A stretch of 64,000 bases of DNA from Hymenobacter edaphi (GTDB taxonomy: Bacteria > Bacteroidota > Bacteroidia > Cytophagales > Hymenobacteraceae): contig NZ_QHKM01000006.1 of NCBI RefSeq assembly GCF_003258365.1, forward strand, positions 62,001 to 126,000. Direction: 5' to 3'. The notes beneath the pieces are model-generated. The model saw nothing but the letters and a program-made list of their open reading frames with translations, was not told where the DNA came from and did no database searches. Position 1 is the first letter of the stretch. Each line of letters starts with the position of its first letter. Positions 7,741 to 15,294 of the stretch are shown in pieces. Both the position numbers and the translations under genes were made by a program.

Positions 7741-8235
7741 ATGTTCGTCGCTTTTCACGAACTCCCCGCCACGGCCCGCGTCTGGATTTACCAGGCCAGC
7801 CGCCCCCTCACCGACGCCGAGCTGACGGCCGTGCAGCCCGCCCTGCAGCAGTTCTCGGAAGCCTGGACCAGCCACGGCCGTACCCTGCGCGCCTCGGCCG
7901 AGTTTCGCTACCGCCAGTTCCTCGTCATCGGCCTCGACGAAGCCGTGGCCGATGCCAGCGGCTGCTCCATCGATGCCTCCGTGCGCTTCGTGCGCGAGCT
8001 GGAAGCGGCGCTGGGCCTGACGCTGCTGGCCAAGGAAGAACTGGCGTTTCTGGCGCCCGACGGGCAGGTACAGCTCGTGCCGCGCCGCGAACTGAAGCAG
8101 GCCGTGCTGGCCGGGCGGCTGCAGCCCGACTCGCCGTATTTCGACAACACTATTGCCCAGCGCGCGGCGCTGGAAACGGCCTGGCCGGCCCCGGCCGCAA
8201 CGACTTGGCTGGCCCGTTATTTTGCTGGCAACTAG
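7741..8235 (+). CDS. Conserved Bacteroidota protein (often labelled ABC transporter ATPase)
   Basis: 164-residue soluble protein starting MFVAFHELPATARVWIYQA, with the conserved block SGCSIDASVRFVRELE in the middle. This family is widespread in Bacteroidota and is usually annotated as an ABC transporter ATPase, but it has no Walker A, signature or Walker B motif, so that name is not supported by the sequence. The ATG at 7741 aligns with the family start. It is monocistronic, preceded by the terminator of the CCG gene. Function unknown. Confidence 0.75.
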   Translation: MFVAFHELPATARVWIYQASRPLTDAELTAVQPALQQFSEAWTSHGRTLRASAEFRYRQFLVIGLDEAVADASGCSIDASVRFVRELEAALGLTLLAKEELAFLAPDGQVQLVPRRELKQAVLAGRLQPDSPYFDNTIAQRAALETAWPAPAATTWLARYFAGN

Positions 8236-8258
8236 GAAAAAATCCGGAGCAGCGGCGG

Positions 8259-8280
8259 AATACTATGTAAACTTAGTATT
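8259..8280. promoter_or_regulatory. Short palindrome upstream of the PorE-like gene
   Basis: AATACTA/TAGTATT inverted repeat with an 8-base centre, in the AT-rich part of the upstream region. Possibly an operator. No clear -7/-33 pair was found here. Confidence 0.25.
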
Positions 8281-8360
8281 ATTGCTAGCCCCAATTTGGG
8301 CAGGTTCCACCCGAACCACCTCCACACCCACCACCCCACCTTCTCTCTTTCTACCACCTT

Positions 8361-10409
8361 ATGAAGAACCTCATCGTTGCTTGCGCAGCGGCTGGCTCGG
8401 TGGCCGTCCTGGGCGGCTGCGCCGCGTCGGGCGGGCTGAGCAAAGCCGATAAGCGCTTTGCCCGTGGCGAGTATGAAACCGCCATTGAACTCTACAAGGC
8501 CGATGTGGCCAAGGGCAAGGACATTGCCACGGCCAACTACAAAATTGCCGAGGCGTACCGCATGTCGAACCGCATCGAGCAGGCCGAGCAGTACTACAAG
8601 GCTGCGCTGGACGGTGGGGTGAAAAACGCCGATGCGCCGTTTTACTACGGTCTGGCCCTGAAAGCCAACGGCAAGTACGAGGAAGCCGCCACGCAGCTGG
8701 AGCAGTACTCCACCAGCGGCACCAACCGCACGCTGGTCGCCCGCGCCGAGCGCGAAGCGCAGAACGCCAAGGCCGTACCCGGCCTGATGGCCATGCGCAA
8801 CAACAACGAAGTAACGCCGCTGGACCAGATCAACACGGCCTCGTCGGACTTCAGCGCCACCATCAAGCCCGATACCAAGGAGCTGGTGTTTGCCTCGGGC
8901 CGCGACGGGAAGAAGTTCGCCGGCAACGGTGAAGGGTTTAATCACCTCTACGCCATCAAGTTCGATGACGCGGAGAAGATGACGGGTGGAACGGTGATGC
9001 CCTACGAGTCGGTGGCCATGGGTGGCGCTGCTGCTGCTCCGGCCCCGGCCGCTACCGGCACCACGCCGGCCCCGGCTGCTCCGGCCAAGAGCGACAAGGA
9101 CGCCGGCAAGCCGGTGTTCAACAAGCCGAACATGCACCAGGCCTCGGCGACTTTCTCGCCCGACGGCAAAATGATGATTTTCGCCCGCTCGAACGACGGC
9201 TCGAAGAAAGGCCTGCTGAGCGTGGACCTGTTCGTGTCGTACTTCCGCGGCGGCACCTGGACCGAGCCCGAACTGGTGCGCGGCGTGAACAACAGCAAGG
9301 CCGACGACTTCTCGCCGGTACTCTCGCCCGATGGGCAGACGCTGTACTTCGCCTCGTCGCGCCCCGGCGGGCAGGGCGGCAACGACATCTACAAGTCGAC
9401 GCTGGGCGCCAACAACCGCTTCTCGGCTCCCGAGAACCTGGGCGACCAGATCAACACTCCCGGCAACGAAAACTTCCCGGCCGTAGCGCCGGATGGCATG
9501 CTGTACTTCTCGTCGGACGGGCACCCGGGCTTCGGGAAGCTCGACCTGTTCCGGGTGGAGAAAAACGGCAAGGTGACCAACCTGGGCGCCCCGATCAACA
9601 GCACTGGCGACGATTTCGCCCCGCTCCTGACGGGCACCGACATGGGCGTGTTCTCGTCGAACCGCGCCGGTGGCAAGGGTTCGGACGACCTGTACATGTT
9701 CCGCAAGAAGCCGCTTAAGCTCGTGACCTTCTACGCCGAAGGCAAGGTGCTGGGCAAAGACGCCAAAACCGGCGCTACCGAGCCGCTGGCCAACGAAACG
9801 GTAACCATCACCAACGCCAACGGCCAGAAGCAGGACGTGCAGGCCGGTGCCGATGGCTCGTTCAAGGTGAAGCTGGACACTTCCGCGACCTACTCCCTCG
9901 TGGCGGACCGCGGCGGCTACTTCACGGCCCGCCAGAGCGTGAGCACCGTGGGCAAAGTGCCGGCGCAGGATCAGCTGGCTAACGAGCAGAACGACATCAG
10001 CATTCCGGTGACGCTGACGCTCGACAAAATCGTCGTGAACAAGGCCATCGTGGTGGACAACATCTTCTACGACTACAACAAGTGGGACATTCGCCCGGAC
10101 GCGGCTACCGAGCTGGACAAGCTGGTGCAGACGCTGGTGGACAACCCGGACATCAACATCGAGCTTAGCTCGCATACCGATGCCCGCGGTAAGGATGCCT
10201 TCAACCAGACCCTGTCGCAGAAGCGGGCGCAGTCGGCCGTAGACTACATCATTTCCAAAGGTGTACCCGCCACGCGCATCACGGCCAAGGGTTACGGCGA
10301 AACCAAGCCGGTAATCAAGACTGCGAAGACCGAGGAGGAGCACCAGAAGAACCGTCGCACGGAATTCAAGGTGACCAAAATCAACGCGGCTCCTTCGACG
10401 ACCAACTAA
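8361..10409 (+). CDS. PorE-like T9SS lipoprotein (TPR, PD40 propeller, CRD, OmpA)
   Basis: 682-residue outer-membrane lipoprotein with lipobox LGGC (Cys20). Domain order: tetratricopeptide-like helices (about 28-125), a PD40/WD40-type beta-propeller with TFSPDGKMMIFARS and VLSPDGQTLYFASSRPGG repeats (about 155-450), a carboxypeptidase-regulatory-like fold (about 453-540), and a C-terminal OmpA peptidoglycan-binding domain (NIFYDYNKWDIRPDA, then HTDARGKDAFNQTLSQKRA). Order and length match PorE of the type IX secretion system, which anchors the trans-envelope machine to peptidoglycan. Other TPR-PD40-OmpA paralogues exist, so the exact identity is inferred. An Ala/Pro-rich linker near residues 217-235 interrupts the propeller. 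A strong terminator follows. Confidence 0.8.
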   Translation: MKNLIVACAAAGSVAVLGGCAASGGLSKADKRFARGEYETAIELYKADVAKGKDIATANYKIAEAYRMSNRIEQAEQYYKAALDGGVKNADAPFYYGLALKANGKYEEAATQLEQYSTSGTNRTLVARAEREAQNAKAVPGLMAMRNNNEVTPLDQINTASSDFSATIKPDTKELVFASGRDGKKFAGNGEGFNHLYAIKFDDAEKMTGGTVMPYESVAMGGAAAAPAPAATGTTPAPAAPAKSDKDAGKPVFNKPNMHQASATFSPDGKMMIFARSNDGSKKGLLSVDLFVSYFRGGTWTEPELVRGVNNSKADDFSPVLSPDGQTLYFASSRPGGQGGNDIYKSTLGANNRFSAPENLGDQINTPGNENFPAVAPDGMLYFSSDGHPGFGKLDLFRVEKNGKVTNLGAPINSTGDDFAPLLTGTDMGVFSSNRAGGKGSDDLYMFRKKPLKLVTFYAEGKVLGKDAKTGATEPLANETVTITNANGQKQDVQAGADGSFKVKLDTSATYSLVADRGGYFTARQSVSTVGKVPAQDQLANEQNDISIPVTLTLDKIVVNKAIVVDNIFYDYNKWDIRPDAATELDKLVQTLVDNPDINIELSSHTDARGKDAFNQTLSQKRAQSAVDYIISKGVPATRITAKGYGETKPVIKTAKTEEEHQKNRRTEFKVTKINAAPSTTN

Positions 10410-10435
10410 GCAGCGGCTGACGCCAACGCTGAACC

Positions 10436-10469
10436 AAGCCCCCGCACCACCCGGTGCGGGGGCTTTTTT
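10436..10469 (+). terminator. Terminator after the PorE-like gene
   Basis: Perfect 13-base stem (AAGCCCCCGCACC, 4-base loop) followed by a T-run. Confidence 0.9.
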
Positions 10470-10688
10470 GTGGCCCGAATTTGGGCTACGCCGGCCCTCT
10501 GGTGCAGTGCGCCTCTCCCAGCACGGTTGGCCATCAGCTGCTCCGGCATCCGGTGCCAGGCGGCTTGAGAGGGAGCCACATTGCTCTGCCGGCTGGTTGG
10601 CCGCTGCGCCGCATGCTTTGGCACAGATGTTGGCTTAGGGCGGGGCAGCGGCCCCGTTGTGGTGGGGGCGTTTTGCCTCTCTTCAGCT

Positions 10689-11666
10689 ATGAAAAATATC
10701 TTACTACTGGGCCTGAGCCTGCTGCTGACGGCGCAGGTGGCCCTGGCCATTCCGGCGGGCCTGGCCGTGCGCTCCGAGCGCGGCCTGCCTTTCCGCCTTC
10801 GCCTCGACGGCTACCGCATCGGCGGGCGCACGGGCATGACCGACGTCCGCTTCGGGCGCCTCGCGCCGGGGCAGCACTGGGCCGAGTTTCAGCTGCCGGC
10901 CAACGGGGGCGTGCTCACTTTCCGCACCCGCGTCGACCTGGTGCCGGGGCGCGAAACGCGCTTCGTGCTGGTGACGCGCCGCGGCTACCCGCCGGTATTG
11001 CAGCGCGTGAGCGAAGCCCCGCTGCCCGGCTGGGCTGGCGGCCGCGGCCCCGGCCGCCCCGATGACTACGGCTACCAGTGCCAGCCCACGCCCTTCGGTG
11101 GCCCCAGCAGCTGGCCCGCCCCCGGCACCCGCGACGACTGGTTTGGCCGCGGCGACGAGGGGGGCTACGGCAACGGAAACTACGGCGGCAATGCGCCCGG
11201 GCCGTACAATCAGCCGAACCAGACGCCTGGGGGCAACTACCCGCAACCGGGCAATAGTGGCGGCAACGGTGGCAACGGCACTAACGGTTATCCGCAGCCG
11301 GGCAATAATGGCGGTAGCTACGGCAACGGCGCTTACGGCAATGCGGGCGGCTACCCGGCCAATCAGCGCCACCTGCTGACCCCACAGGAAACCGAGCAGC
11401 TGGTGCAGGCCGTGCGGGCCCGCTCTTTTGAGGACCAGAAAGTGCTGCTGGCCCGGCAGGCCCTGGCCGAAAGCGACATCCGCAGCGAGGACCTGCGCCG
11501 CCTGCTCCAAGGCTTCGATTTCGACAAGGGGAAACTGGAGCTGGCCAAGTTCGCCTACGCCCGGGTGGCCGACCGGCAGAACTTTTACCGCATCTACGAG
11601 GTGTTCAGCTTCGACGCCAGCGTGCGGGAGATGCAGCAGTTCATCGAGCAGAACCGCGGGGCCTAG
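10689..11666 (+). CDS. Secreted DUF4476 protein with Gly/Asn/Pro linker
   Basis: 325 residues: signal peptide (MKNILLLGLSLLLTAQVALA), an N-terminal beta-rich region (about 22-110), a long Gly-Asn-Tyr-Pro low-complexity linker (about 130-225) and a helical C-terminal DUF4476 domain (LTPQETEQLVQAVRARSFED to the end). DUF4476 is common in Bacteroidota envelope proteins and has no known activity. The ATG at 10689 starts the signal peptide. The gene lies between two terminators and is probably transcribed alone. Confidence 0.75.
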   Translation: MKNILLLGLSLLLTAQVALAIPAGLAVRSERGLPFRLRLDGYRIGGRTGMTDVRFGRLAPGQHWAEFQLPANGGVLTFRTRVDLVPGRETRFVLVTRRGYPPVLQRVSEAPLPGWAGGRGPGRPDDYGYQCQPTPFGGPSSWPAPGTRDDWFGRGDEGGYGNGNYGGNAPGPYNQPNQTPGGNYPQPGNSGGNGGNGTNGYPQPGNNGGSYGNGAYGNAGGYPANQRHLLTPQETEQLVQAVRARSFEDQKVLLARQALAESDIRSEDLRRLLQGFDFDKGKLELAKFAYARVADRQNFYRIYEVFSFDASVREMQQFIEQNRGA

Positions 11667-11693
11667 CTACGCTGGCAGCCGCTCAGAGCAAGA

Positions 11694-11731
11694 AAAAACG
11701 CCCCGACGCACGCGTGCGTCGGGGCGTTTTT
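11694..11731. terminator. Bidirectional terminator
   Basis: Perfect 19-base palindrome (AAAAACGCCCCGACGCACG and its complement) between the DUF4476 and DUF4293 genes, with A-runs and T-runs on both sides. Confidence 0.9.
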
Positions 11732-11780
11732 GTTTCCGTTGTTGCCGGGCATGTCAGGGCAACAGGTTGATAAACTGTAG

Positions 11781-12251
11781 TTAGCGCAGGCGGTCCATGG
11801 AGCGGACCAGCTTTTCGTCGCGGCGGATGAAGCGGTTGGCCAGCAGGTTGAGCAGCAGCGCCAGGGTGGGCAGGTAGAAGCCGGCTTCGAAGGTGCCGGG
11901 CATTTTCACGTTGACCATCTGCTCGCCTACTTGGGTAACGTAGTACCAGCAGGCGCCGATGGTGGCCGAGATGAGCAGCAGGTTCAGGGAGCCGAGCATG
12001 AGCTGGGTCATGCGCTTCTGGTACTGGAAGATTTCGGCCAGGGCCACGAGGGCCGAAATGGCGGCCAGGGCGGCAATGGCGTAGGTGGCCAGGGGCGCCT
12101 GGGCGGGATTAGTGGACGTCAGGTGCGTGGCCGTGAGCGTAACGGTCTGGTTGGTTTGCGGATCGGTTTTGGCCCAGATCGGCAGAAACAGTACGCAGAC
12201 CATGCAAATGGCGAGCAGCAGCAGAAAAACGCTTTGAATTCTTTGTATCAT
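11781..12251 (-). CDS. DUF4293 family membrane protein
   Basis: 156-residue inner-membrane protein starting MIQRIQSVFLLLLAICMV with four predicted helices. The start MIQRIQS and the helix pattern are typical of DUF4293, a family confined to Bacteroidota with unknown role. The ATG at 12251 is chosen because the longer in-frame start at 12368 lies upstream of a clear -7 element (12292-12299) and inside the divergent thiolase gene. The gene is divergent from the thiolase. Confidence 0.85.
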   Translation of the reverse strand: MIQRIQSVFLLLLAICMVCVLFLPIWAKTDPQTNQTVTLTATHLTSTNPAQAPLATYAIAALAAISALVALAEIFQYQKRMTQLMLGSLNLLLISATIGACWYYVTQVGEQMVNVKMPGTFEAGFYLPTLALLLNLLANRFIRRDEKLVRSMDRLR

Positions 12252-12291
12252 CTTTGTTGTTATGAGCGAATGGCTGGCCGAAGACGGCCGG

Positions 12292-12299
12292 CAAAAGTA
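12292..12299 (-). promoter_or_regulatory. -7 element of the DUF4293 gene
   Basis: Minus-strand TACTTTTG, an exact TAnnTTTG match 41 bases before the ATG. A -33 TTG at standard spacing was not seen. Confidence 0.45.
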
Positions 12300-12331
12300 G
12301 CCAAAAGACTCCGCTAACCCGCATTCTTCCA

Positions 12332-13531
12332 ATGCCTGAAGCCTATATCGTCGACGCGGTGCGTACACCCGTCGGCAAGTTTGGCGGCGCCCTCAGCGCC
12401 GTGCGCCCCGACGACCTGACCGCCGTAGTGCTGCGCGAACTGCTGCGCCGCAACTCCGCCATCGACCCCAAAACCATTGAAGACGTCATCATCGGCGCGG
12501 CCAATCAGGCCGGGGAGGACAACCGCAACGTGGCCCGCATGGCCGCCCTGCTGGCTGGCCTGCCGCTGTCGGTAGCCGGCGTGACGGTGAACCGCCTCTG
12601 CGCCTCCGGCCTGCAAAGCATCATCGACGCCACCCGCGCTGTGCGCTCGGGCGACGGCGACGTGTACCTGGCCGGCGGGGCCGAGAGCATGACCCGCGCT
12701 CCGTTCGTCATGGCCAAGTCGGAAACGGCCTTCGGGCGCGACTTCACCGCCCACGACACCACGCTGGGCTGGCGCTTCGTCAACCCCAAGCTGGCCAAGC
12801 TGCACCACCCGTATTCCATGGGCGAAACCGCCGAGAACGTGGCCAAGCAGTACGGCATCACGCGCGAGGAGCAGGATCAGTGGGCCTTCGACTCGCAGCG
12901 CAAGTACCAGCGCGCCTTCGAAAAAGGCCGCTTCCGCCGCGAAATCGTGCCGGTGTTCGTGGCTCAGCCCAAGACTGAGGCCGTAATGTTCGACACCGAC
13001 GAGCACCCGCGCGCCACGGCTTTGGAGAAACTGGCGACGCTGAAGCCGGCTTTTATCCCGAACGGCTCGGTGACGGCCGGCAACTCGGCGGGCATCAACG
13101 ACGGCGCCGCCGCCACGCTGGTGGTGAGCGAAGAAGTAGTGAAGCGCCTGAACCTGAAGCCGCTGGCCCGCGTGGTATCGTCGGCCGTGGCGGGCGTCGA
13201 TCCGGCCATCATGGGCGTGGGGCCGATTCCGGCCACGCAGAAAGCCCTGCAGCGCGCTGGGCTGAGCATCAACGACATCGATCTGATTGAGCTGAACGAG
13301 GCCTTTGCGGCCCAGGTCATTGCCGTCATGCGCGAGCTGAACATGGACCCGGCCAAAATCAACGTCAACGGCGGCTCCATTGCCATCGGGCACCCGCTGG
13401 GCGCCTCGGGGGCGCGCATCACGGCCACGCTGCTGCACGAGATGCAGCGCCGCGACGACGTGCGCTACGGCCTGGCCACGATGTGCGTCGGGGTAGGGCA
13501 GGGGGCGGCTATCATCTACGAGAAGCTGTAA
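12332..13531 (+). CDS. Thiolase (acetyl-CoA C-acyltransferase, PcaF/FadA-like)
   Basis: 399-residue thiolase that cleaves 3-oxoacyl-CoA with CoA, or condenses two acyl-CoAs, in the cytosol. The nucleophilic Cys is in NRLCASGLQS (about residue 90), the catalytic His in IGHPLGASGA (about 353) and the second Cys in CVGVGQGAA (about 385). The blocks ANQAGEDNRNVARMA and GGAESMTRAPFVM resemble 3-oxoadipyl-CoA thiolases as well as fatty-acid thiolases, so the substrate is open. Its stop overlaps the start of the next gene by one base, so the two are translationally coupled. Confidence 0.92.
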   Translation: MPEAYIVDAVRTPVGKFGGALSAVRPDDLTAVVLRELLRRNSAIDPKTIEDVIIGAANQAGEDNRNVARMAALLAGLPLSVAGVTVNRLCASGLQSIIDATRAVRSGDGDVYLAGGAESMTRAPFVMAKSETAFGRDFTAHDTTLGWRFVNPKLAKLHHPYSMGETAENVAKQYGITREEQDQWAFDSQRKYQRAFEKGRFRREIVPVFVAQPKTEAVMFDTDEHPRATALEKLATLKPAFIPNGSVTAGNSAGINDGAAATLVVSEEVVKRLNLKPLARVVSSAVAGVDPAIMGVGPIPATQKALQRAGLSINDIDLIELNEAFAAQVIAVMRELNMDPAKINVNGGSIAIGHPLGASGARITATLLHEMQRRDDVRYGLATMCVGVGQGAAIIYEKL

Positions 13532-14094
13532 TGGCGGCCGCCCCGGCCCCCGACCTGCTGCGGCCCGTGCTGCCGCTGGCGGTGGCCGGGGCGCGCCTGC
13601 GGCCTTTCGAAGCTGCCGACGCGCCCGCGCTGGCCCGCCACGCCAATGACCGGGACATCTGGCGCAACCTGCGCGACCGGTTTCCGCACCCCTACACCCT
13701 GGCTGACGCCGAGTGGTACGTGCAGTTTGTGGACGCCGATGGTAGCCGCGACCTGCACCTGTGCATCGAAGTCGACGGCGAGGCGGCGGGTAGCATCAGC
13801 GTGCTGTTTCAGGACGATATCAGCCGCCGCTCGGCCGAAATCGGCTACTGGCTGGGCCGCGCCCACTGGGGCCGTGGCATCGTGCCGGCCGCCGTGCGGG
13901 CCCTGGCCGGCTACGCGCTGACGCATTTTGACCTATGCCGGCTCTACGCCACCGTGTTCGAGTACAACCCGGCCTCGGCGCGGGTGCTGGAAAAAGCCGG
14001 TTTCGAGCTGGAAGGCCGGCTGCGGCGCAGCATTACCAAGGACGGCCAAACCGTCGACGGCCTGCTCTACGCGTTGCTTCATTCTGAATGCTGA
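13531..14094 (+). CDS. GNAT acetyltransferase, RimJ/RimL-like
   Basis: 187 residues. The start ATG shares its first A with the TAA stop of the thiolase gene, so it is probably translated by reinitiation. RimJ/RimL hallmarks are the N-terminal LRPFEAADAPALARHAND, the acetyl-CoA site GRAHWGRGIVPAAVRAL and the C-terminal EYNPASARVLEKAGFELEG. Members acetylate protein N-termini or small amines. The acceptor is unknown. Coupling to a thiolase is not a typical pairing and does not identify a substrate. Confidence 0.85.
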   Translation: MAAAPAPDLLRPVLPLAVAGARLRPFEAADAPALARHANDRDIWRNLRDRFPHPYTLADAEWYVQFVDADGSRDLHLCIEVDGEAAGSISVLFQDDISRRSAEIGYWLGRAHWGRGIVPAAVRALAGYALTHFDLCRLYATVFEYNPASARVLEKAGFELEGRLRRSITKDGQTVDGLLYALLHSEC

Positions 14095-14198
14095 ATTGAG
14101 GGTACGGCCATACCCCAGCCGGTTTGGGTGGTCTGGTTCAGACCTCCGAACCTCATCAGGCCGCCCCGATTCCTAATTCAGCATTCCCAATTCAGAAT
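14081..14198. repeat. Inverted repeat between the acetyltransferase and truA
   Basis: AATGCTGAATT around the stop codon of the upstream gene pairs perfectly with AATTCAGCATT at 14174-14184. A second word ATTCAGAAT/ATTCTGAAT extends the stem. The repeat occupies nearly the whole gap between the two genes. Confidence 0.5.
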
Positions 14199-14203
14199 TG
14201 CCC

Positions 14204-15028
14204 TTGCGCTACTTCCTCGAACTCGCCTACGACGGCACGGCTTACCGAGGCTGGCAGATGCAGCCCGCGGCCCCGAGCGTGCAGCAGGAGCTGGACCGCC
14301 GCCTCACGCAGATTCTGCGGCAGCCGGTGTACTCGCTCGGCAGCGGCCGCACGGACTCGGGCGTGCACGCCAGCCACCAGGTCGCGCACTTCGACGCGGA
14401 GCTGCCGGCGGGCCTGAGCCTGGAGCAGCTGCTGTACCGCCTGAACCGCGCCCTGCCCTCCGACATCGGGGCCTACGCCCTCACGCCGGTGCAGCCCGAC
14501 GCGCACGCCCGCTTTTCGGCCGTGGCGCGCTCCTACGAGTACCACGTGGCGCTGCGCCGGGACCCGTTTCGGCGCGACCAGGCCCTGTGGCTGGATAAAG
14601 CGCCCGACGTGGCGGCCATGAACGAGGCGGCCCAGTACCTCGTCGGGCAGCGCGACTTCACGGCCTTTTCCAAAGTGAAAGGGGCCGAAACGCACTACGT
14701 GTGCTGGGTGCACGAGGCCGGCTGGCACCCCACGCCCCACGGGCTGATGTTCCGCATCCGGGCCAACCGCTTCGTGCGCGGCATGGTGCGGCTGGTGGTG
14801 GGCACCCTGCTCGACGTGGGACGGGGCCGCCTCACGCCCGCGCAGTTTGCCGACATTCTGCACCGGCAGCAGCGCATTGCGGCCAGCGGGGCGGCGGCGG
14901 CACACGGGCTGTTTCTGAGCCGGGTGGAGTATCCGCCGGAGGTGCTGCTGCCGGGCCCGGAGCCGCAGCAGAAGCCGTTTTTCGTGACGGATGCGGAGCT
15001 GCAGCCGTTTTACTGGCAGCAGAAGTAG
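14204..15028 (+). CDS. truA: tRNA pseudouridine(38-40) synthase
   Basis: Modifies uridines 38-40 in the anticodon stem-loop of tRNAs. The catalytic aspartate lies in GRTDSGVHA (about residue 50), and the RNA-binding and C-terminal blocks FRIRANRFVRGMVRL are intact. No ATG fits. The reading frame opens with two TTG codons (14198 and 14204), and the second gives the normal family N-terminus (MRYFLELAYDGTAYRGWQ). The start region is bound into an intergenic inverted repeat. The length of 274 residues is normal. Confidence 0.92.
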   Translation: MRYFLELAYDGTAYRGWQMQPAAPSVQQELDRRLTQILRQPVYSLGSGRTDSGVHASHQVAHFDAELPAGLSLEQLLYRLNRALPSDIGAYALTPVQPDAHARFSAVARSYEYHVALRRDPFRRDQALWLDKAPDVAAMNEAAQYLVGQRDFTAFSKVKGAETHYVCWVHEAGWHPTPHGLMFRIRANRFVRGMVRLVVGTLLDVGRGRLTPAQFADILHRQQRIAASGAAAAHGLFLSRVEYPPEVLLPGPEPQQKPFFVTDAELQPFYWQQK

Positions 15029-15214
15029 ACCTCACCCCCCCGGCCCCCTCTCCTTAGGGAGAGAGAAGGGGAGCCAAACGATATTTCTAAGTAGCAGGAA
15101 GCGTACCTATCAATGCCTAACGGGCGCGCTTTCTGCTTTTAATGCACCGCCTGACTACTGTTGCTGAATTCTGGCTCCCCCTCTCCCTAAGGAGAGGGGG
15201 CCGGGGGGTGAGGT
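15029..15214. repeat. Long inverted repeat with CTCACCCCC ends
   Basis: Arms of about 43-48 bases (15029-15076 and 15172-15214) start ACCTCACCCCC and are near-perfect complements. The loop is about 95 bases with no gene. The arm contains CTCTCCTTAGGGAGAG, itself a palindrome. This looks like a non-coding mobile (MITE/REP-like) element inserted between truA and the ABC exporter gene. Confidence 0.7.
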
Positions 15215-15294
15215 CCTTGCCGTAACTTGCGCCCCCATTGGGCGGTTTACTGCCGTACCCATTCTCCCGCCCACCTAATCCCCACCCGCTGCCC

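Noticed and set aside
7741-8235. Annotation as ABC transporter ATPase
   Set aside because: No Walker A, signature or Walker B motif present in the 164 residues.
8232-10343. 703-codon open frame antisense to the PorE-like gene
   Set aside because: Composition (Val/Gly/His/Arg-rich with no motif) is what a GC-rich gene gives on its opposite strand; the sense frame has recognised domains.
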